Assembly (NCBI RefSeq): GCF_026000115.1
Contig: NZ_AP026867.1
Coordinates: forward strand, 1,085,501-1,149,500
DNA length: 64,000 nucleotides
Direction of reading: 5' to 3'
Source: Aureispira anguillae
GTDB lineage: Bacteria; Bacteroidota; Bacteroidia; Chitinophagales; Saprospiraceae
The notes below the pieces were generated by a model. That model was not told where the DNA came from. It saw only the letters and a program-made list of their open reading frames with translations, and did no database searches. Positions 8,816-18,058 of this stretch are shown here, piece after piece (position 1 is the first letter of the stretch; each line of letters opens with the position of its first letter). A program made the translations under genes and the position numbers.

Positions 8816-11800
8816 ATGAAATACGTGAACCTACTGTGCCTTTTATTACTCTGTGCTTGTACCAACGATCAAAAAGATGTTCGGGAATTATTAAACGAAA
8901 CCAATAGCAGCCACGAAAAGCTCAAAGATTACCTTTTTCAAAGACTTAGCCCAGCGCAGACAGGGGTTGACTTTCAGAACACCATCACCCAAACAGAAGA
9001 TATTAATATCCTTTCTTGGGATTATTTATTTAATGGAGGTGGTGTGGCAGTTGGCGATTTAAACAATGATGGCTTGCCAGATTTGGTGTTTACGGGGAAT
9101 CAGGTTGAGAATGAGATTTATTTAAATCAAGGGGGATTAAAATTTGAAGCGGTAAGCCAAAAATCAGGCATCAATCTCAAAAATGCGGATGGCAAACCTT
9201 CTTGGCATACAGGGGTAACCTTGGCGGATGTCAATAACGATGGTTGGTTAGATATTTATATTTGCCGTTCAGGTATCAAGGATATTTATACCCAACCAGA
9301 GAATCTACTGTTTATTAATCAAGGAGACATGACTTTTGTAGAAGAAGCCAAAGCTTATGGTATTAACGATGGGGCTTATTCTACTGGAGCTACGTTTTTT
9401 GATTATGACAAAGATGGTGATTTGGATTTGTATGTCAACAATCATTTTTCGGATTTTAACAGGAGAACGACCTTTGAAAATGCTCAAAAGCGAATTGCTG
9501 CTAATCCTGCTTTATTGCAAGCCAATTCTTCTCACTTGTACAAAAATGAAGGTGGAAAATTTATTGATGTCACGGCTGAGTTGGAGATGTTGCGGTATGA
9601 TTATGGTTTGGGAGTTGTTGCTGCTGATCTTAATAATGATGGTTGGACAGACTTGTATGTGTCTAATGATTATACACAGCCTAATGTTTTGTGGATCAAC
9701 CAACGGGATGGAACCTTTTCAGATGAGATTAAAGGACAAATGAAACACGTTGCTTATTTCTCAATGGGTTGTGATGTGAATGATTTTAACAACGATGGCT
9801 TTCCTGATATTATTGCTGTAGATATGGCGGCAAAGGATCATGTTACTGCAAAAACTTCCATGGCATCCATGCAGCCTGCCTATTTTAAAAAAATGACGGA
9901 ATATTATGGTTATGTACCACAATATATGTTCAATGAATTGCAATTAAATCGTGGAAATGGGCAGTTTTCAGAAATTGCTAATATGGCAGGAACGGCAAAA
10001 ACAGAGTGGAGTTGGGCGCCTTTGTTCGCTGATTTTGATAACGATGGGCTTAAGGATTTAATCATTTCTAATGGCTATAAGCAAAACTCCTTAGACAATG
10101 ATTTTCGAGTTAAATTAAGAAACCGAAAAGTAGAACTACAAGGAAAGCCTATTCCTGCTGCTGAACGAATGCATTGGATTCAACAAATTCCGAGCTACAA
10201 AGCCAAAAATCACTACCTAAAAAATACGGGGCAACTCCATTTTGAAGATAAGAGAGATCAATGGATTCAGTCTATTCCTTCTTTGTCAAATGGGGCGGTT
10301 TATGCTGATTTGGATCAAGATGGCGATTTGGATTTAGTGACCAACAACATTGATGCCCCTGCTTCCATTATTCAAAATAAGACAAAGGGAAAAAGTTACT
10401 TGCAAGTAGAGCTAAAATCTAAAACCAATAATTTTGCAGCTTTGTTGAATGCCAAGGTCTTAGGGTTTAAGGGAGAAACAATTTTTTATCAAGAATTGAC
10501 GCTGAGTAGAGGCTTTCAATCGGCTGTAGAGCCCTTAATCCATTTTGGTTTGGGTGATTTGAATAACTTGGATAGTTTGGTGGTTAAGTGGCAAAATGGA
10601 AAGCAGCAAAAATTAAGCTCTATTGAGGTCAACCAAAAATTAACGATTTATTGGGAAGATGCCAAGGACAAGGCGACCAATTTGCCTCAGCGAGCGCACC
10701 GAACCAACAGGGCCAAGTCCTTGGGGCTTGATTTTGCTTATGCTGATAATCAATTTGATGATTTTAAGAAAGAAATTTTATTGCCACACAAAATGTCTAC
10801 TTTGGGAACTGAGATTGCTGTAGGGGATGTCAATGGAGATGGACGAGAAGATTTTTACATTGGAGGAAATCTCAATCAAGCAGGACAATTGTATCTCCAG
10901 ACAGCAGCAGGAACTTTTTCGGCTCAATCTGTGGCAGCTTTTACTAAGGACAAAGCATTTAAAGATTTGGGATGCTTGCTGTTTGATGCCGATGGCGATC
11001 AGGACTTGGACTTGTATGTTGCGAGTGGTGGCGGTGGGGAAGTAGTGGGAAAAGAAGCGTTGTTACAAGATCGGTTGTATATTAATAACAAGGGAGATTT
11101 TAAACGCCAATTATCCTTTCCTACTTTAACCACTAGTACCAAGGCAATAGAAGCTTTTGATTTTGATGCCGATGGTGATTTGGATTTGTTTGTAGGAGGC
11201 CGAAATGTAGCAGGGCGTTACCCCAAATCTCCCAGGTCTTATTTTTTAGTCAATGACGGGAATGGCAATTTTGAAGATAAAATAGTGACTGTTGCCCCTC
11301 AATTGGAATATGCTGGTTTGATTACGGATGTTTTAAGCACGGATTTTAATAAAGATGGAAAACTAGATCTTGTTATTTGTGGGGAATGGATGCCCGTTGG
11401 TTTTTATCAGCAAGAAAATGGTCATTTTCAGAATGTAACTGCAAAAATTGGTGATCCCCTAAAATTGGGCTGGTGGCAATCTCTGATCGAATATGATGCC
11501 GATCAAGATGGCGATTTAGATATTGTTGCAGGGAATTTGGGGGCTAATAATAAATTTCACCCTTCTGTTCATCGACCGATGAAGGTATATTTTAGAGATT
11601 TTGATCGAAATGGAACGGAAGACATTTACTTGAGTGTTAATTATGAAGGCAAAGAAGTTCCTGTTCGAGGTCGAGAATGCAGTTCTCAACAGATGCCTTT
11701 CATCGCTGAAAAATACCCTACTTATGGGCAATTTGCGGCAGCCGAAATAGGGGATATTCTAGGAATGAAAAATATAGATAGCTCCTTGGTTTATGAAGTA

Positions 11801-12172
11801 AAAGAATTTAAGCACACCTTGTTTTTTAACGAACAACAACAATTCAAAAAAACAGCACCGCTCCCCATGGAAAGCCAAATGTCTTTGGTGAGAAGTATGG
11901 CTTTGTTTGATTGGGATAAAGATGGTACAAAAGATCTTTTGACCGTTGGTAATTTAAAAGATACAGAGGTAGAAACAGCGGCTTATGATGCAGGGCTAGG
12001 AACGGTACTTGTCAACAAAAATGGGCAACTAAAGTCGTTATCTGTACAAGAATCAGGCGTTTCTTGGAGTGGAGAAACTAGAGCAATCCAATTGATTCGG
12101 TTGAATACGGGAAAAACCGTTGCTTTAATAAGCAAGTACGGCGAGAAAATGGAGGCTTATTTTTTACCTTAA
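8816..12172 (+). CDS. CRTAC1/ASPIC-UnbV family FG-GAP repeat lipoprotein
   Basis: A 1118-aa surface or periplasmic lipoprotein. The N-terminus has a lipoprotein signal with Cys after LLLLCAC (LCAC lipobox, about residues 12-15). The body carries many FG-GAP/VCBS calcium-binding repeats of the form D-x-N-x-D-G-x-x-D, for example [44 protein letters not shown] and [11 protein letters not shown]. This predicts one or two beta-propellers. An ASPIC/UnbV-like segment lies near residues 580-620 (IHFGLGDL...[10 protein letters not shown]). Such proteins are abundant in marine Bacteroidota; adhesion or substrate binding is the usual inference, not demonstrated. No SusC/D pair is adjacent. Confidence 0.85.
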   Translation: MKYVNLLCLLLLCACTNDQKDVRELLNETNSSHEKLKDYLFQRLSPAQTGVDFQNTITQTEDINILSWDYLFNGGGVAVGDLNNDGLPDLVFTGNQVENEIYLNQGGLKFEAVSQKSGINLKNADGKPSWHTGVTLADVNNDGWLDIYICRSGIKDIYTQPENLLFINQGDMTFVEEAKAYGINDGAYSTGATFFDYDKDGDLDLYVNNHFSDFNRRTTFENAQKRIAANPALLQANSSHLYKNEGGKFIDVTAELEMLRYDYGLGVVAADLNNDGWTDLYVSNDYTQPNVLWINQRDGTFSDEIKGQMKHVAYFSMGCDVNDFNNDGFPDIIAVDMAAKDHVTAKTSMASMQPAYFKKMTEYYGYVPQYMFNELQLNRGNGQFSEIANMAGTAKTEWSWAPLFADFDNDGLKDLIISNGYKQNSLDNDFRVKLRNRKVELQGKPIPAAERMHWIQQIPSYKAKNHYLKNTGQLHFEDKRDQWIQSIPSLSNGAVYADLDQDGDLDLVTNNIDAPASIIQNKTKGKSYLQVELKSKTNNFAALLNAKVLGFKGETIFYQELTLSRGFQSAVEPLIHFGLGDLNNLDSLVVKWQNGKQQKLSSIEVNQKLTIYWEDAKDKATNLPQRAHRTNRAKSLGLDFAYADNQFDDFKKEILLPHKMSTLGTEIAVGDVNGDGREDFYIGGNLNQAGQLYLQTAAGTFSAQSVAAFTKDKAFKDLGCLLFDADGDQDLDLYVASGGGGEVVGKEALLQDRLYINNKGDFKRQLSFPTLTTSTKAIEAFDFDADGDLDLFVGGRNVAGRYPKSPRSYFLVNDGNGNFEDKIVTVAPQLEYAGLITDVLSTDFNKDGKLDLVICGEWMPVGFYQQENGHFQNVTAKIGDPLKLGWWQSLIEYDADQDGDLDIVAGNLGANNKFHPSVHRPMKVYFRDFDRNGTEDIYLSVNYEGKEVPVRGRECSSQQMPFIAEKYPTYGQFAAAEIGDILGMKNIDSSLVYEVKEFKHTLFFNEQQQFKKTAPLPMESQMSLVRSMALFDWDKDGTKDLLTVGNLKDTEVETAAYDAGLGTVLVNKNGQLKSLSVQESGVSWSGETRAIQLIRLNTGKTVALISKYGEKMEAYFLP

Positions 12173-12183
12173 ATATAAAAAAT

Positions 12184-12363
12184 ATGAAGATGATGGAAAA
12201 TGATAGCATAAATTGGGGCTTGTTGCTTGCAATTATTGGGTTTTGGTGCTGTATGGAATTGGGAATGAATTTAAGTCTTAGTGGCGTGGATTATCCGAAT
12301 GCATTACAGCATTTCAGAGGAATAGATTTACCCATTTATATGAGTTGTGCCCATTTCTTTTAG
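12184..12363 (+). CDS. small membrane-protein ORF, possibly frameshifted
   Basis: A 59-aa ORF starts 11 bases after the CRTAC1-like gene (first ATG 12184, with ATGs also at 12190 and 12193). It encodes a polar start, a hydrophobic helix (WGLLLAIIGFWCC), a short polar loop, then a stop. In another frame across that stop the sequence reads P-I-S-F-S-A-S-L-I-L-I-L-F-V-Y-C before TAA at 12398-12400, a plausible second helix. The gene may therefore be a two-helix membrane protein broken by a frameshift or sequencing error, or an intact small protein. No family recognised. Confidence 0.4.
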   Translation: MKMMENDSINWGLLLAIIGFWCCMELGMNLSLSGVDYPNALQHFRGIDLPIYMSCAHFF

Positions 12364-12432
12364 TGCAAGTTTAATATTGATTTTATTTGTCTATTGCTAA
12401 ACGTCAATAGATCATTGCAAAAAAAACAGACT

Positions 12433-12834
12433 ATGGAGACTATTTTAGACGATTATGAAGCTGAAAATGAACTGTTGCCTTACCTTAAGCTTCGTAATGA
12501 GGAGCTAGCGGATGTTATTGCCTTACTAGAGGAGAATGGTGTTTATTTTGAGCTAAAAAAAGTAATGGGATCAATGAACGACACAGGGATTGTTCCTATG
12601 GCAGCTACACAATTGGGAAATATAGACACGATTGTTTATGTAGCAGAAAATGAGCATACTTTGGTTGATGTTATTATGGAAGCCTATTATGAAGAACGGG
12701 AAGCGATACCCAAAAATGAAGAAATACAACTTACCGAAAAAGATAAGGGCAAGAATCAAGCGTTTATTCTATTATCTATCTTATTTTTGCTATTTATTCT
12801 ATTGAGAGCATATTTTAAATTTATAGAAGCATAG
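12433..12834 (+). CDS. DUF2007-like signal-transducing protein with C-terminal membrane helix
   Basis: A 133-aa protein starting at the ATG at 12433; an upstream in-frame TTG at 12394 would add 13 residues without support. The N-terminal two thirds resemble the DUF2007 (PII-like) fold: LEENGVYFELKK, then a beta-strand segment IDTIVYVAENEHTLVDVIM, a layout used in small Bacteroidota proteins called putative signal transducing proteins. Residues about 108-128 form one hydrophobic helix (AFILLSILFLLFILLRAYF). It is 3 bases from the next gene and probably co-transcribed with it. The family assignment is moderate. Confidence 0.6.
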   Translation: METILDDYEAENELLPYLKLRNEELADVIALLEENGVYFELKKVMGSMNDTGIVPMAATQLGNIDTIVYVAENEHTLVDVIMEAYYEEREAIPKNEEIQLTEKDKGKNQAFILLSILFLLFILLRAYFKFIEA

Positions 12835-12837
12835 TCT

Positions 12838-13392
12838 ATGTCAAATTACACGGTACCCGAAATCATACAACAAACCAAAAATTGGGTAGAACGAATTGTG
12901 GTTGGTTTTAATTTTTGTCCTTTTGCCAAACGAGAAGTATTAAGAAATAGCATTCGATACCTAGTTTCTACGTCCTCATCTATGGAGTTTGTTATGTTAG
13001 AATTTGTAGAAGAATTAAAGCGTATGGATGCAGACGAAACCATAGAAACGACATTGATTATTTACCCCAAATTGTTTGGCGATTTTGAGGAATACCTAGA
13101 CTTGGTTGATATGGGACAATCCTTTTTGCAGCAATTGGGATACGAAGGGACGTATCAGTTGGCAAGTTTTCATCCTGAATACTGTTTTGCAGACGTAGAA
13201 CAAGACGATGCCTCTAATTTTACCAATCGTTCCCCTTATCCAACCTTGCATTTAATTCGAGAAGCAAGTATAGAACGAGCCTTGGAGCATTATGATAACC
13301 CTGAATCTATTCCTGATCGAAATATAGCTTTTGCTAGAGAAAAGGGAAAAAAGGTACTACAAAAAATATTATTAGACTGTTATCAGCTTTAG
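12838..13392 (+). CDS. DUF1415 family protein
   Basis: A 184-aa soluble protein with the DUF1415 hallmarks: WVERIVVGFNFCPFAKRE near the N-terminus (a conserved G-x-N-x-CPFA segment), TLIIYPKLFGDFEEYLDLV, and LASFHPEYCFADVEQDDASNFTNRSPYP with a conserved FHP and NRSPYP. Function is unknown. The conserved Cys and His suggest a catalytic or metal-binding role, which is inference. The start codon is 3 bases after the stop of the DUF2007-like gene, and bshC follows with its own promoter-like sequence. Confidence 0.85.
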   Translation: MSNYTVPEIIQQTKNWVERIVVGFNFCPFAKREVLRNSIRYLVSTSSSMEFVMLEFVEELKRMDADETIETTLIIYPKLFGDFEEYLDLVDMGQSFLQQLGYEGTYQLASFHPEYCFADVEQDDASNFTNRSPYPTLHLIREASIERALEHYDNPESIPDRNIAFAREKGKKVLQKILLDCYQL

Positions 13393-13415
13393 CGTAAAAC
13401 AAAATTGATTTGCGG

Positions 13416-13446
13416 TTGTTGTCTTACTATTTACTCAATAGATTTG
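13416..13446 (+). promoter_or_regulatory. Bacteroidota-type promoter of bshC
   Basis: TTG at 13416-13418 (or 13419-13421) is spaced 20 (or 17) bases from TAGATTTG at 13439-13446, fitting the TTTG-N19-TAnnTTTG consensus. It lies inside the in-frame extension upstream of 13467, which argues that bshC starts at ATG 13467. Confidence 0.65.
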
Positions 13447-13466
13447 CACCAATAAAATTACGATTA

Positions 13467-15056
13467 ATGAAAATAACAACGTTCGATTTTAAAGATATTC
13501 CTCAGTTTTCTGATACCGATAAGGCCTATACGCTAGGAGATGCTAGGCTTCGTCCTTTTTATCAACATGAGGTTAAGATAGAGCAATTTGCAAAGGTTAT
13601 TGAACAAAAAACATTTGAGAAAGACAAAAGAGCGATTCTAGTCCAAGAGCTAGAACAACAATATAAGGGAGTAGCGGCTAGTGAAGCAACATTGAACAAT
13701 ATCCAAAAACTTCGAGCTTCAAATTGTTATACCATTATAACCGCTCATCAGCCCAATTTATTTACAGGACCGTTGTATTTAATTTATAAAATTTTGAGTA
13801 CCATTAATTTGGTTGAAAAATTGGAAACTACTTATCCTGAACAGCAATTTGTTCCTATTTTTTGGACAGGAGGAGAGGATCATGACTTTGAAGAGGTTAA
13901 CCATCTAAATCTATTTGGAAAACGATTGACTTGGGAAGATGAGCAAGGTGGTTCTGTAGGAAAATATGAGATAACTTCTTTGCGCCCCGTTTTAGAGCTA
14001 GTCCAAGAAATCTTGGGGACAGGAGAGCATGCTAAGATTTTATCCGAACAATTGGAGAAATATTATACAGCGGCAGAGAATTATGGAGAGGCGGTAAAAC
14101 ATTTTGTCAATTGGATTTTTAGCCGTTATGGTTTAGTGATTGCTAATGCAAATACGGCTGCGTTCAAGCGGCAAATGATTCCTATCTTTAAAGATGAGTT
14201 ACTTCATCATACTTCCAAAGACATTGTAGAACAAACTGCTAGAGAATTAGTCGCAGCAGGATACAAACAACAAGCACATGCTAGGGCCATTAATTTATTT
14301 TATTTGCTGCCCAATAAACGCAATAGAATTGTAAAAGAAGAAGGGCTTTATAAGGTATTAGATACTAATTTAGCCTACTCTGAAGCAGAAATATTGGAGG
14401 AGCTAGAAAAAAATCCTCAAAATTTTAGCCCCAATGTTATTTTACGTCCGATGTTTCAAGAAACAATTTTTCCTAATCTTGCCTACATTGGAGGAGGGGG
14501 AGAAATTGCCTATTGGTTAGAGCGAAAAGCACAATTTGAGCATTACCAAATTCCTTTTCCAATGCTTATTCGACGTTGCTCTGTTCTATGGATTCCCAGA
14601 GGAATGACTAAATTAATGGGAAAATTAAATATTCAGGTAGACCAAATTTTTGGAGATACTCACCAATTATTAAAGCAATACATTTTAGAAAATACCACCG
14701 AAGAGTTGTCTTTGGAAACGGAGAAAAAAGCGCTCAATCAGGTGTTTGAGCAAATTATGGCAAAGACCATGCGCATAGATGTTGCCTTAGAAAAAGGAGT
14801 GCTAGGACAGCAAGTGCAAATGCAAAAGGCAATCGAAAAACTAGAACAGCGTTTGGTGCGAGCAGAAAAGAAAAAAAATGAAACGAGTATGCAGCAAATC
14901 CAAAAGCTAAAAGATAATTTATTCCCAAAAAATGGTTTGCAAGAGCGACATGATAATTTTTTGGCTTTTTATAGTCGTTATGGCGATCTGTTTTTGGATA
15001 CCTTAAAGGCTAATTTGAATGTTTTAGACAAAAAATTTGTAGTAATTGAGGACTAA
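13467..15056 (+). CDS. bshC: bacillithiol biosynthesis cysteine-adding enzyme BshC
   Basis: Final enzyme of bacillithiol synthesis; it joins cysteine to GlcN-malate to give the low-molecular-weight thiol. The protein is 529 aa from ATG 13467, the usual BshC length. Recognisable segments are the HQPNLFTGPLYLIYKILSTI core near residue 95, the FWTGGEDHDFEEVNHL motif near residue 133, the GGGGEIAYWLE segment in the second half, and a C-terminal coiled coil (about residues 430-490). An in-frame TTG at 13410 would add 19 residues but overlaps the promoter-like sequence. bshA and bshB are not in the window. Confidence 0.93.
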   Translation: MKITTFDFKDIPQFSDTDKAYTLGDARLRPFYQHEVKIEQFAKVIEQKTFEKDKRAILVQELEQQYKGVAASEATLNNIQKLRASNCYTIITAHQPNLFTGPLYLIYKILSTINLVEKLETTYPEQQFVPIFWTGGEDHDFEEVNHLNLFGKRLTWEDEQGGSVGKYEITSLRPVLELVQEILGTGEHAKILSEQLEKYYTAAENYGEAVKHFVNWIFSRYGLVIANANTAAFKRQMIPIFKDELLHHTSKDIVEQTARELVAAGYKQQAHARAINLFYLLPNKRNRIVKEEGLYKVLDTNLAYSEAEILEELEKNPQNFSPNVILRPMFQETIFPNLAYIGGGGEIAYWLERKAQFEHYQIPFPMLIRRCSVLWIPRGMTKLMGKLNIQVDQIFGDTHQLLKQYILENTTEELSLETEKKALNQVFEQIMAKTMRIDVALEKGVLGQQVQMQKAIEKLEQRLVRAEKKKNETSMQQIQKLKDNLFPKNGLQERHDNFLAFYSRYGDLFLDTLKANLNVLDKKFVVIED

Positions 15057-15386
15057 TCAGTTCTTCTATTTGGCAATACTCAAAATAATTAGCGTTATTT
15101 ATGGCACAGTTTTCTTAGTAGTTAAGAATTGAGTGCTAAGGAATAAGCTTATCACTCAGCTAAGAAATCTTAAAGAAGAAAGGTTCTTTGATAAATTGTG
15201 TGCTACTAATATAGGGTAAGGTGAAATTATTCTATTTGGGGATATAAGAACCTAGGCTACCTTGTTCTTAGATTACTAAAATCTAATACCCAAATGGTGT
15301 AATTAGAACCGTTAGTTAAAATTTCCTCACGATTTGTCAAAGAACAAGAAAAAAATAGACATTAATCTAATAATTCTTAAGGGAAT
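15057..15386. repeat. intergenic region with nested and terminal inverted repeats
   Basis: No gene is seen. GAGTGCTAAG near 15130 pairs 9/10 with CTTATCACTC, nested within TTTCTTAG and CTAAGAAA arms. An 18-base sequence at 15183-15200 is complementary at 16 of 18 positions to 15328-15345, enclosing 127 bases. This could be the ends of a small non-autonomous element, but no flanking duplication is visible. Confidence 0.45.
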
Positions 15387-16337
15387 ATGATGATAGGCTC
15401 AAAAAAATATTGCAGCATTTTTTTTGGTATTGTATGCATGATAATGGTTACCAATTTGAAAGCACAAAAACAACGCTTTAATGGCAATTATCCTTTAGCA
15501 ACACCAAGCAAATCTGAATCTCAAATAAAAGCAGAATACGAGAAGACGGTTACGGCTATGTTGGGCGGAGTACGTCTTATGGGACTAAATACAACTCCTA
15601 CCAGTAGAGAAGATCCTGAGGCTTTTACCAAAGATGATTACAAGGAGGTGGTAGAAGAAATGAATGTTTATGCGATTGAGCTGTGCCAAAAATTAGGAAC
15701 AGATTATGCTAATAAGCTCAAAAAAATTAGCAAAGCGATTAAGTCCAATAAGTTCTCAAGTGCAGAGTCTGATTTGGAAAGTATTGGTGCACAGTCTAGT
15801 AAAGAGGCGGAAACTATTTTCTTTATTTGGAAAGAATATTTAAGAGACAAAGAAAATAAAGCACCTTGGACCGATCCCGAAAATATTAAAATTACTCGTG
15901 TATATCGGGCGATGTTGGCTTATGTGAGCAAGAATTATGAACGCCCTTTTGGGGCACAGGCCGAGCAAGGGGCAATTATAGCAGATGCCGCACAAGCATT
16001 GAGTAATTGCATGGAAAACCCAACGGAATTGGCTTGGAAAGGGGAATCCAAAATGACCATGCGCAAAGAGGATGAACTAAGACGATTGGCGAGTAATGTT
16101 TCTTATTATAATTGGCGGATGCACAATCCTATTAGTGGAAAACGTGCGGCCCAAATTGATGAAACGGTTGTTCGACACTTGCAGCAGGCGTTGTACGATG
16201 TCGTTCGAACGACAATCGAAAATAAAGACCGTTGGGACAATGACCCTGCTCATGGTGCTAATTTATTGCGCCTTTTTGAGGATACAAAGGGCAGTGGTTG
16301 GACCGTTAATGGCGACAAGGCTCATAAAAAAAATTAG
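15387..16337 (+). CDS. secreted protein of unknown function
   Basis: A 316-aa protein with a signal peptide ending near NLKAQKQ (residue about 27; a double Met start, 15387 or 15390). The mature part is mostly helical and charged, with a paired acidic/lysine segment around residues 105-135 (KLKKISKAIKSNKFSSAESD), followed by WTDPENIKITRVYRAMLAYV and a C-terminal WDNDPAHGANLLRLFED. I recognise no family. Export points to the periplasm or surface. The hydrolase gene and its duplicated 5' fragment follow on the same strand. Confidence 0.65.
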   Translation: MMIGSKKYCSIFFGIVCMIMVTNLKAQKQRFNGNYPLATPSKSESQIKAEYEKTVTAMLGGVRLMGLNTTPTSREDPEAFTKDDYKEVVEEMNVYAIELCQKLGTDYANKLKKISKAIKSNKFSSAESDLESIGAQSSKEAETIFFIWKEYLRDKENKAPWTDPENIKITRVYRAMLAYVSKNYERPFGAQAEQGAIIADAAQALSNCMENPTELAWKGESKMTMRKEDELRRLASNVSYYNWRMHNPISGKRAAQIDETVVRHLQQALYDVVRTTIENKDRWDNDPAHGANLLRLFEDTKGSGWTVNGDKAHKKN

Positions 16338-16348
16338 TAGGTTATAGC

Positions 16349-16394
16349 ATCAACAGATGAATAACAATAAAATAGTCTACTTTATTAGTGGGCT
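16349..16394 (+). repeat. 46-bp direct repeat, upstream copy
   Basis: Identical over 46 bases to 16587-16632, the start region of the alpha/beta hydrolase gene, including its first 12 codons. Similarity continues in degraded form for about 20 more bases and then stops. Confidence 0.9.
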
Positions 16395-16518
16395 AGCGGA
16401 TCAATGCGTTTTATCGAATAGTTATAGTTTGTTTTTTTTATATAATCTATTATTTCCTTGTTTATTGGGTTCATTTTATCTGTTTTTTAAACTTGTAGCT
16501 CATGAAACTAATGAATAG
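16357..16518 (+). pseudogene. vestigial duplicate of the alpha/beta hydrolase 5' end
   Basis: This 53-codon ORF begins with the same 12 residues as the downstream hydrolase (MNNNKIVYFISG). It continues LADQCVLS where the intact gene has LGADERVFA, then runs into unrelated hydrophobic sequence and a stop at 16516. The divergence after the perfect repeat suggests an old partial tandem duplication, or a remnant of a paralogue whose start was homogenised. It may also encode a short hydrophobic peptide from the hydrolase's own translation signals. It is unlikely to be a functional enzyme. Confidence 0.6.
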
Positions 16519-16586
16519 AGCTCAAAAACTCTTACTTTTAAGTTATAAATAAATAAAAATTGAGCTTTAAATTTAGATCTTAGTAG

Positions 16587-16632
16587 ATCAACAGATGAAT
16601 AACAATAAAATAGTCTACTTTATTAGTGGGCT
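16587..16632 (+). repeat. 46-bp direct repeat, downstream copy
   Basis: Second copy, overlapping the ribosome-binding region and start of the intact hydrolase gene. The two copies are 238 bases apart start to start. Confidence 0.9.
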
Positions 16633-17254
16633 GGGAGCAGATGAACGTGTTTTCGCTCAATTGGATTTGCCAAGGGTACAGATGGTTTATATCAATTGGG
16701 TCAAGCCCGAATTAGAGGACAGCTTGTCTTCTTATGCTGCAAAACTATTGGAGCAAGTTGACCTTAATCAAGAGGTGGTGTTGGTTGGGCTTTCTTTTGG
16801 AGGAATGTTAGCCGTAGAGTTGAGCCAATTAATTCCTAATTGCAAAACAATTCTACTTTCAAGTGCCGCCACTGCTAAGGCAATTCCTCGTATATACAAA
16901 ACGATTGGGAAATGTAAGATTCCTCAATTACTTCCTTTTTTTATTTTTCGGCAGGCTAATTTTTTTAGTTATTATTTCTTTGGAGTCAAGGCTAAACCTC
17001 ATCAACTCTTGCTTAAAGAGGTGTTGTTTAACACAGATGAGCATTTCTTTAGATGGGCTATAGATGCTATTTTAGGTTGGAAAAGCGAAGTTGTTTTGCC
17101 CAATTTAATTCAGATTCATGGAACAAAAGACCGAATATTACCTTTGATTGAAGATTCAGAAATGGTAATAATTCCAAATGGTGGACATTTTATGGTCTTG
17201 GAGCAAGCCGATTTAGTGAGTAAGGCACTGCAAAAGGTATTGTTGGAAAAATAA
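16595..17254 (+). CDS. alpha/beta hydrolase
   Basis: A 219-aa cytoplasmic alpha/beta-hydrolase-fold protein. The nucleophile elbow is GLSFGG (G-x-S-x-G, Ser near residue 68) after strand VVLVGL. The early strand VYFISGLGADERVF holds the oxyanion-hole-like glycine region. The Asp and His of the triad are plausibly in IHGTKDRILPL and the final NGGHFMVLEQ. The closest families are small esterases and thioesterase-like hydrolases; substrate unknown. A strong bidirectional terminator follows immediately, and a vestigial copy of its 5' end lies directly upstream. Confidence 0.85.
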   Translation: MNNNKIVYFISGLGADERVFAQLDLPRVQMVYINWVKPELEDSLSSYAAKLLEQVDLNQEVVLVGLSFGGMLAVELSQLIPNCKTILLSSAATAKAIPRIYKTIGKCKIPQLLPFFIFRQANFFSYYFFGVKAKPHQLLLKEVLFNTDEHFFRWAIDAILGWKSEVVLPNLIQIHGTKDRILPLIEDSEMVIIPNGGHFMVLEQADLVSKALQKVLLEK

Positions 17255-17296
17255 ATGTGCCAATTTGAGCATTAATAATCCTCAAATTGGCACATT
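17254..17296. terminator. bidirectional terminator hairpin
   Basis: A perfect 16-bp stem (AATGTGCCAATTTGAG) with an 11-base loop lies between convergent genes. There is no long T-run, so some uncertainty remains about intrinsic termination. Confidence 0.7.
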
Positions 17297-17322
17297 CCAA
17301 CCTTATCAAGAAGCGAAACCAA

Positions 17323-17877
17323 CTAGCCACCAGCAGGCGTTTTAATTTCTCCACGTTGAATCAAAGCATCTGCTTTTGCTTTTTGTTTTTTGTTCCATAT
17401 CTTTCGGAAAAATAGCACTTGCTCTTTTACTTTTAGATCTTTACCATGCAAATGGCGATGATAGGAGGTAATGATGATGCCAATCATATAATCATAATGA
17501 GGAACCTTCATTTTTCTAAAATACTCTGATAGTCTAGATCCCTCGCTTAAAGACCACTTGTGCTCCAACCAAGTTCCCAAAGAACCATGTGTTTTGCGAT
17601 CTACTTCATCATCAGCATAAGCCATAAACGTTTTTTTAGCATCTTCATCCATCAATTTGTCCAATTGAGCAAAGGCATCGTACAAATCTCTAGGAATGTA
17701 CATACCATCCAATTCTGATTCTAAGATACGATTTTGATAAATGCTATCATTGACAATATCGCCACGTTTTTTTTGTGTTTTGATAATTACTTTATCAGCA
17801 TCCTTTTTAGGCGCTTCTTGTGCAATGGCTCCAATTCCAATACAACAAATCAGTGAAATAATGAGTATGCGAATCAT
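17323..17877 (-). CDS. secreted DUF6794-like protein
   Basis: A 184-aa exported protein with a signal peptide ending near GIGAIAQEA (residue 20). The mature region matches the DUF6794 pattern as I know it: YIPRDLYDAFAQLDKLMD, then HGSLGTWLEHKWSLSEGSRLSEYFRKM and IGIIITSYHRHLHGKDL. The function of this domain is unknown. In other genomes it is usually cytoplasmic or associated with small stand-alone proteins, so the clear signal peptide is worth noting. It is convergent with the hydrolase gene. Confidence 0.7.
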   Translation of the reverse strand: MIRILIISLICCIGIGAIAQEAPKKDADKVIIKTQKKRGDIVNDSIYQNRILESELDGMYIPRDLYDAFAQLDKLMDEDAKKTFMAYADDEVDRKTHGSLGTWLEHKWSLSEGSRLSEYFRKMKVPHYDYMIGIIITSYHRHLHGKDLKVKEQVLFFRKIWNKKQKAKADALIQRGEIKTPAGG

Positions 17878-18058
17878 ATGCGGTTGTTTTTTGTTAGAAA
17901 ATTGCTTAAAGCAACTTTAGATTGAATATAAGACCAACCAGTTTTATTTTTAGGTTGTTGTCTTATTAATACGAATCCTGTACCAATGTTACGGGTTTTT
18001 GAGATAAAAATAAAAAAAACTAAGCCATTGGTTGTTTAGCTTCTTTACAATCAGTGTT

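Noticed and set aside
9357-9743. 128-codon ORF inside the CRTAC1-like gene
   Set aside because: Another frame of the FG-GAP repeats; Met/Ile/Leu-rich product as expected from frame-shifted calcium-binding repeats.
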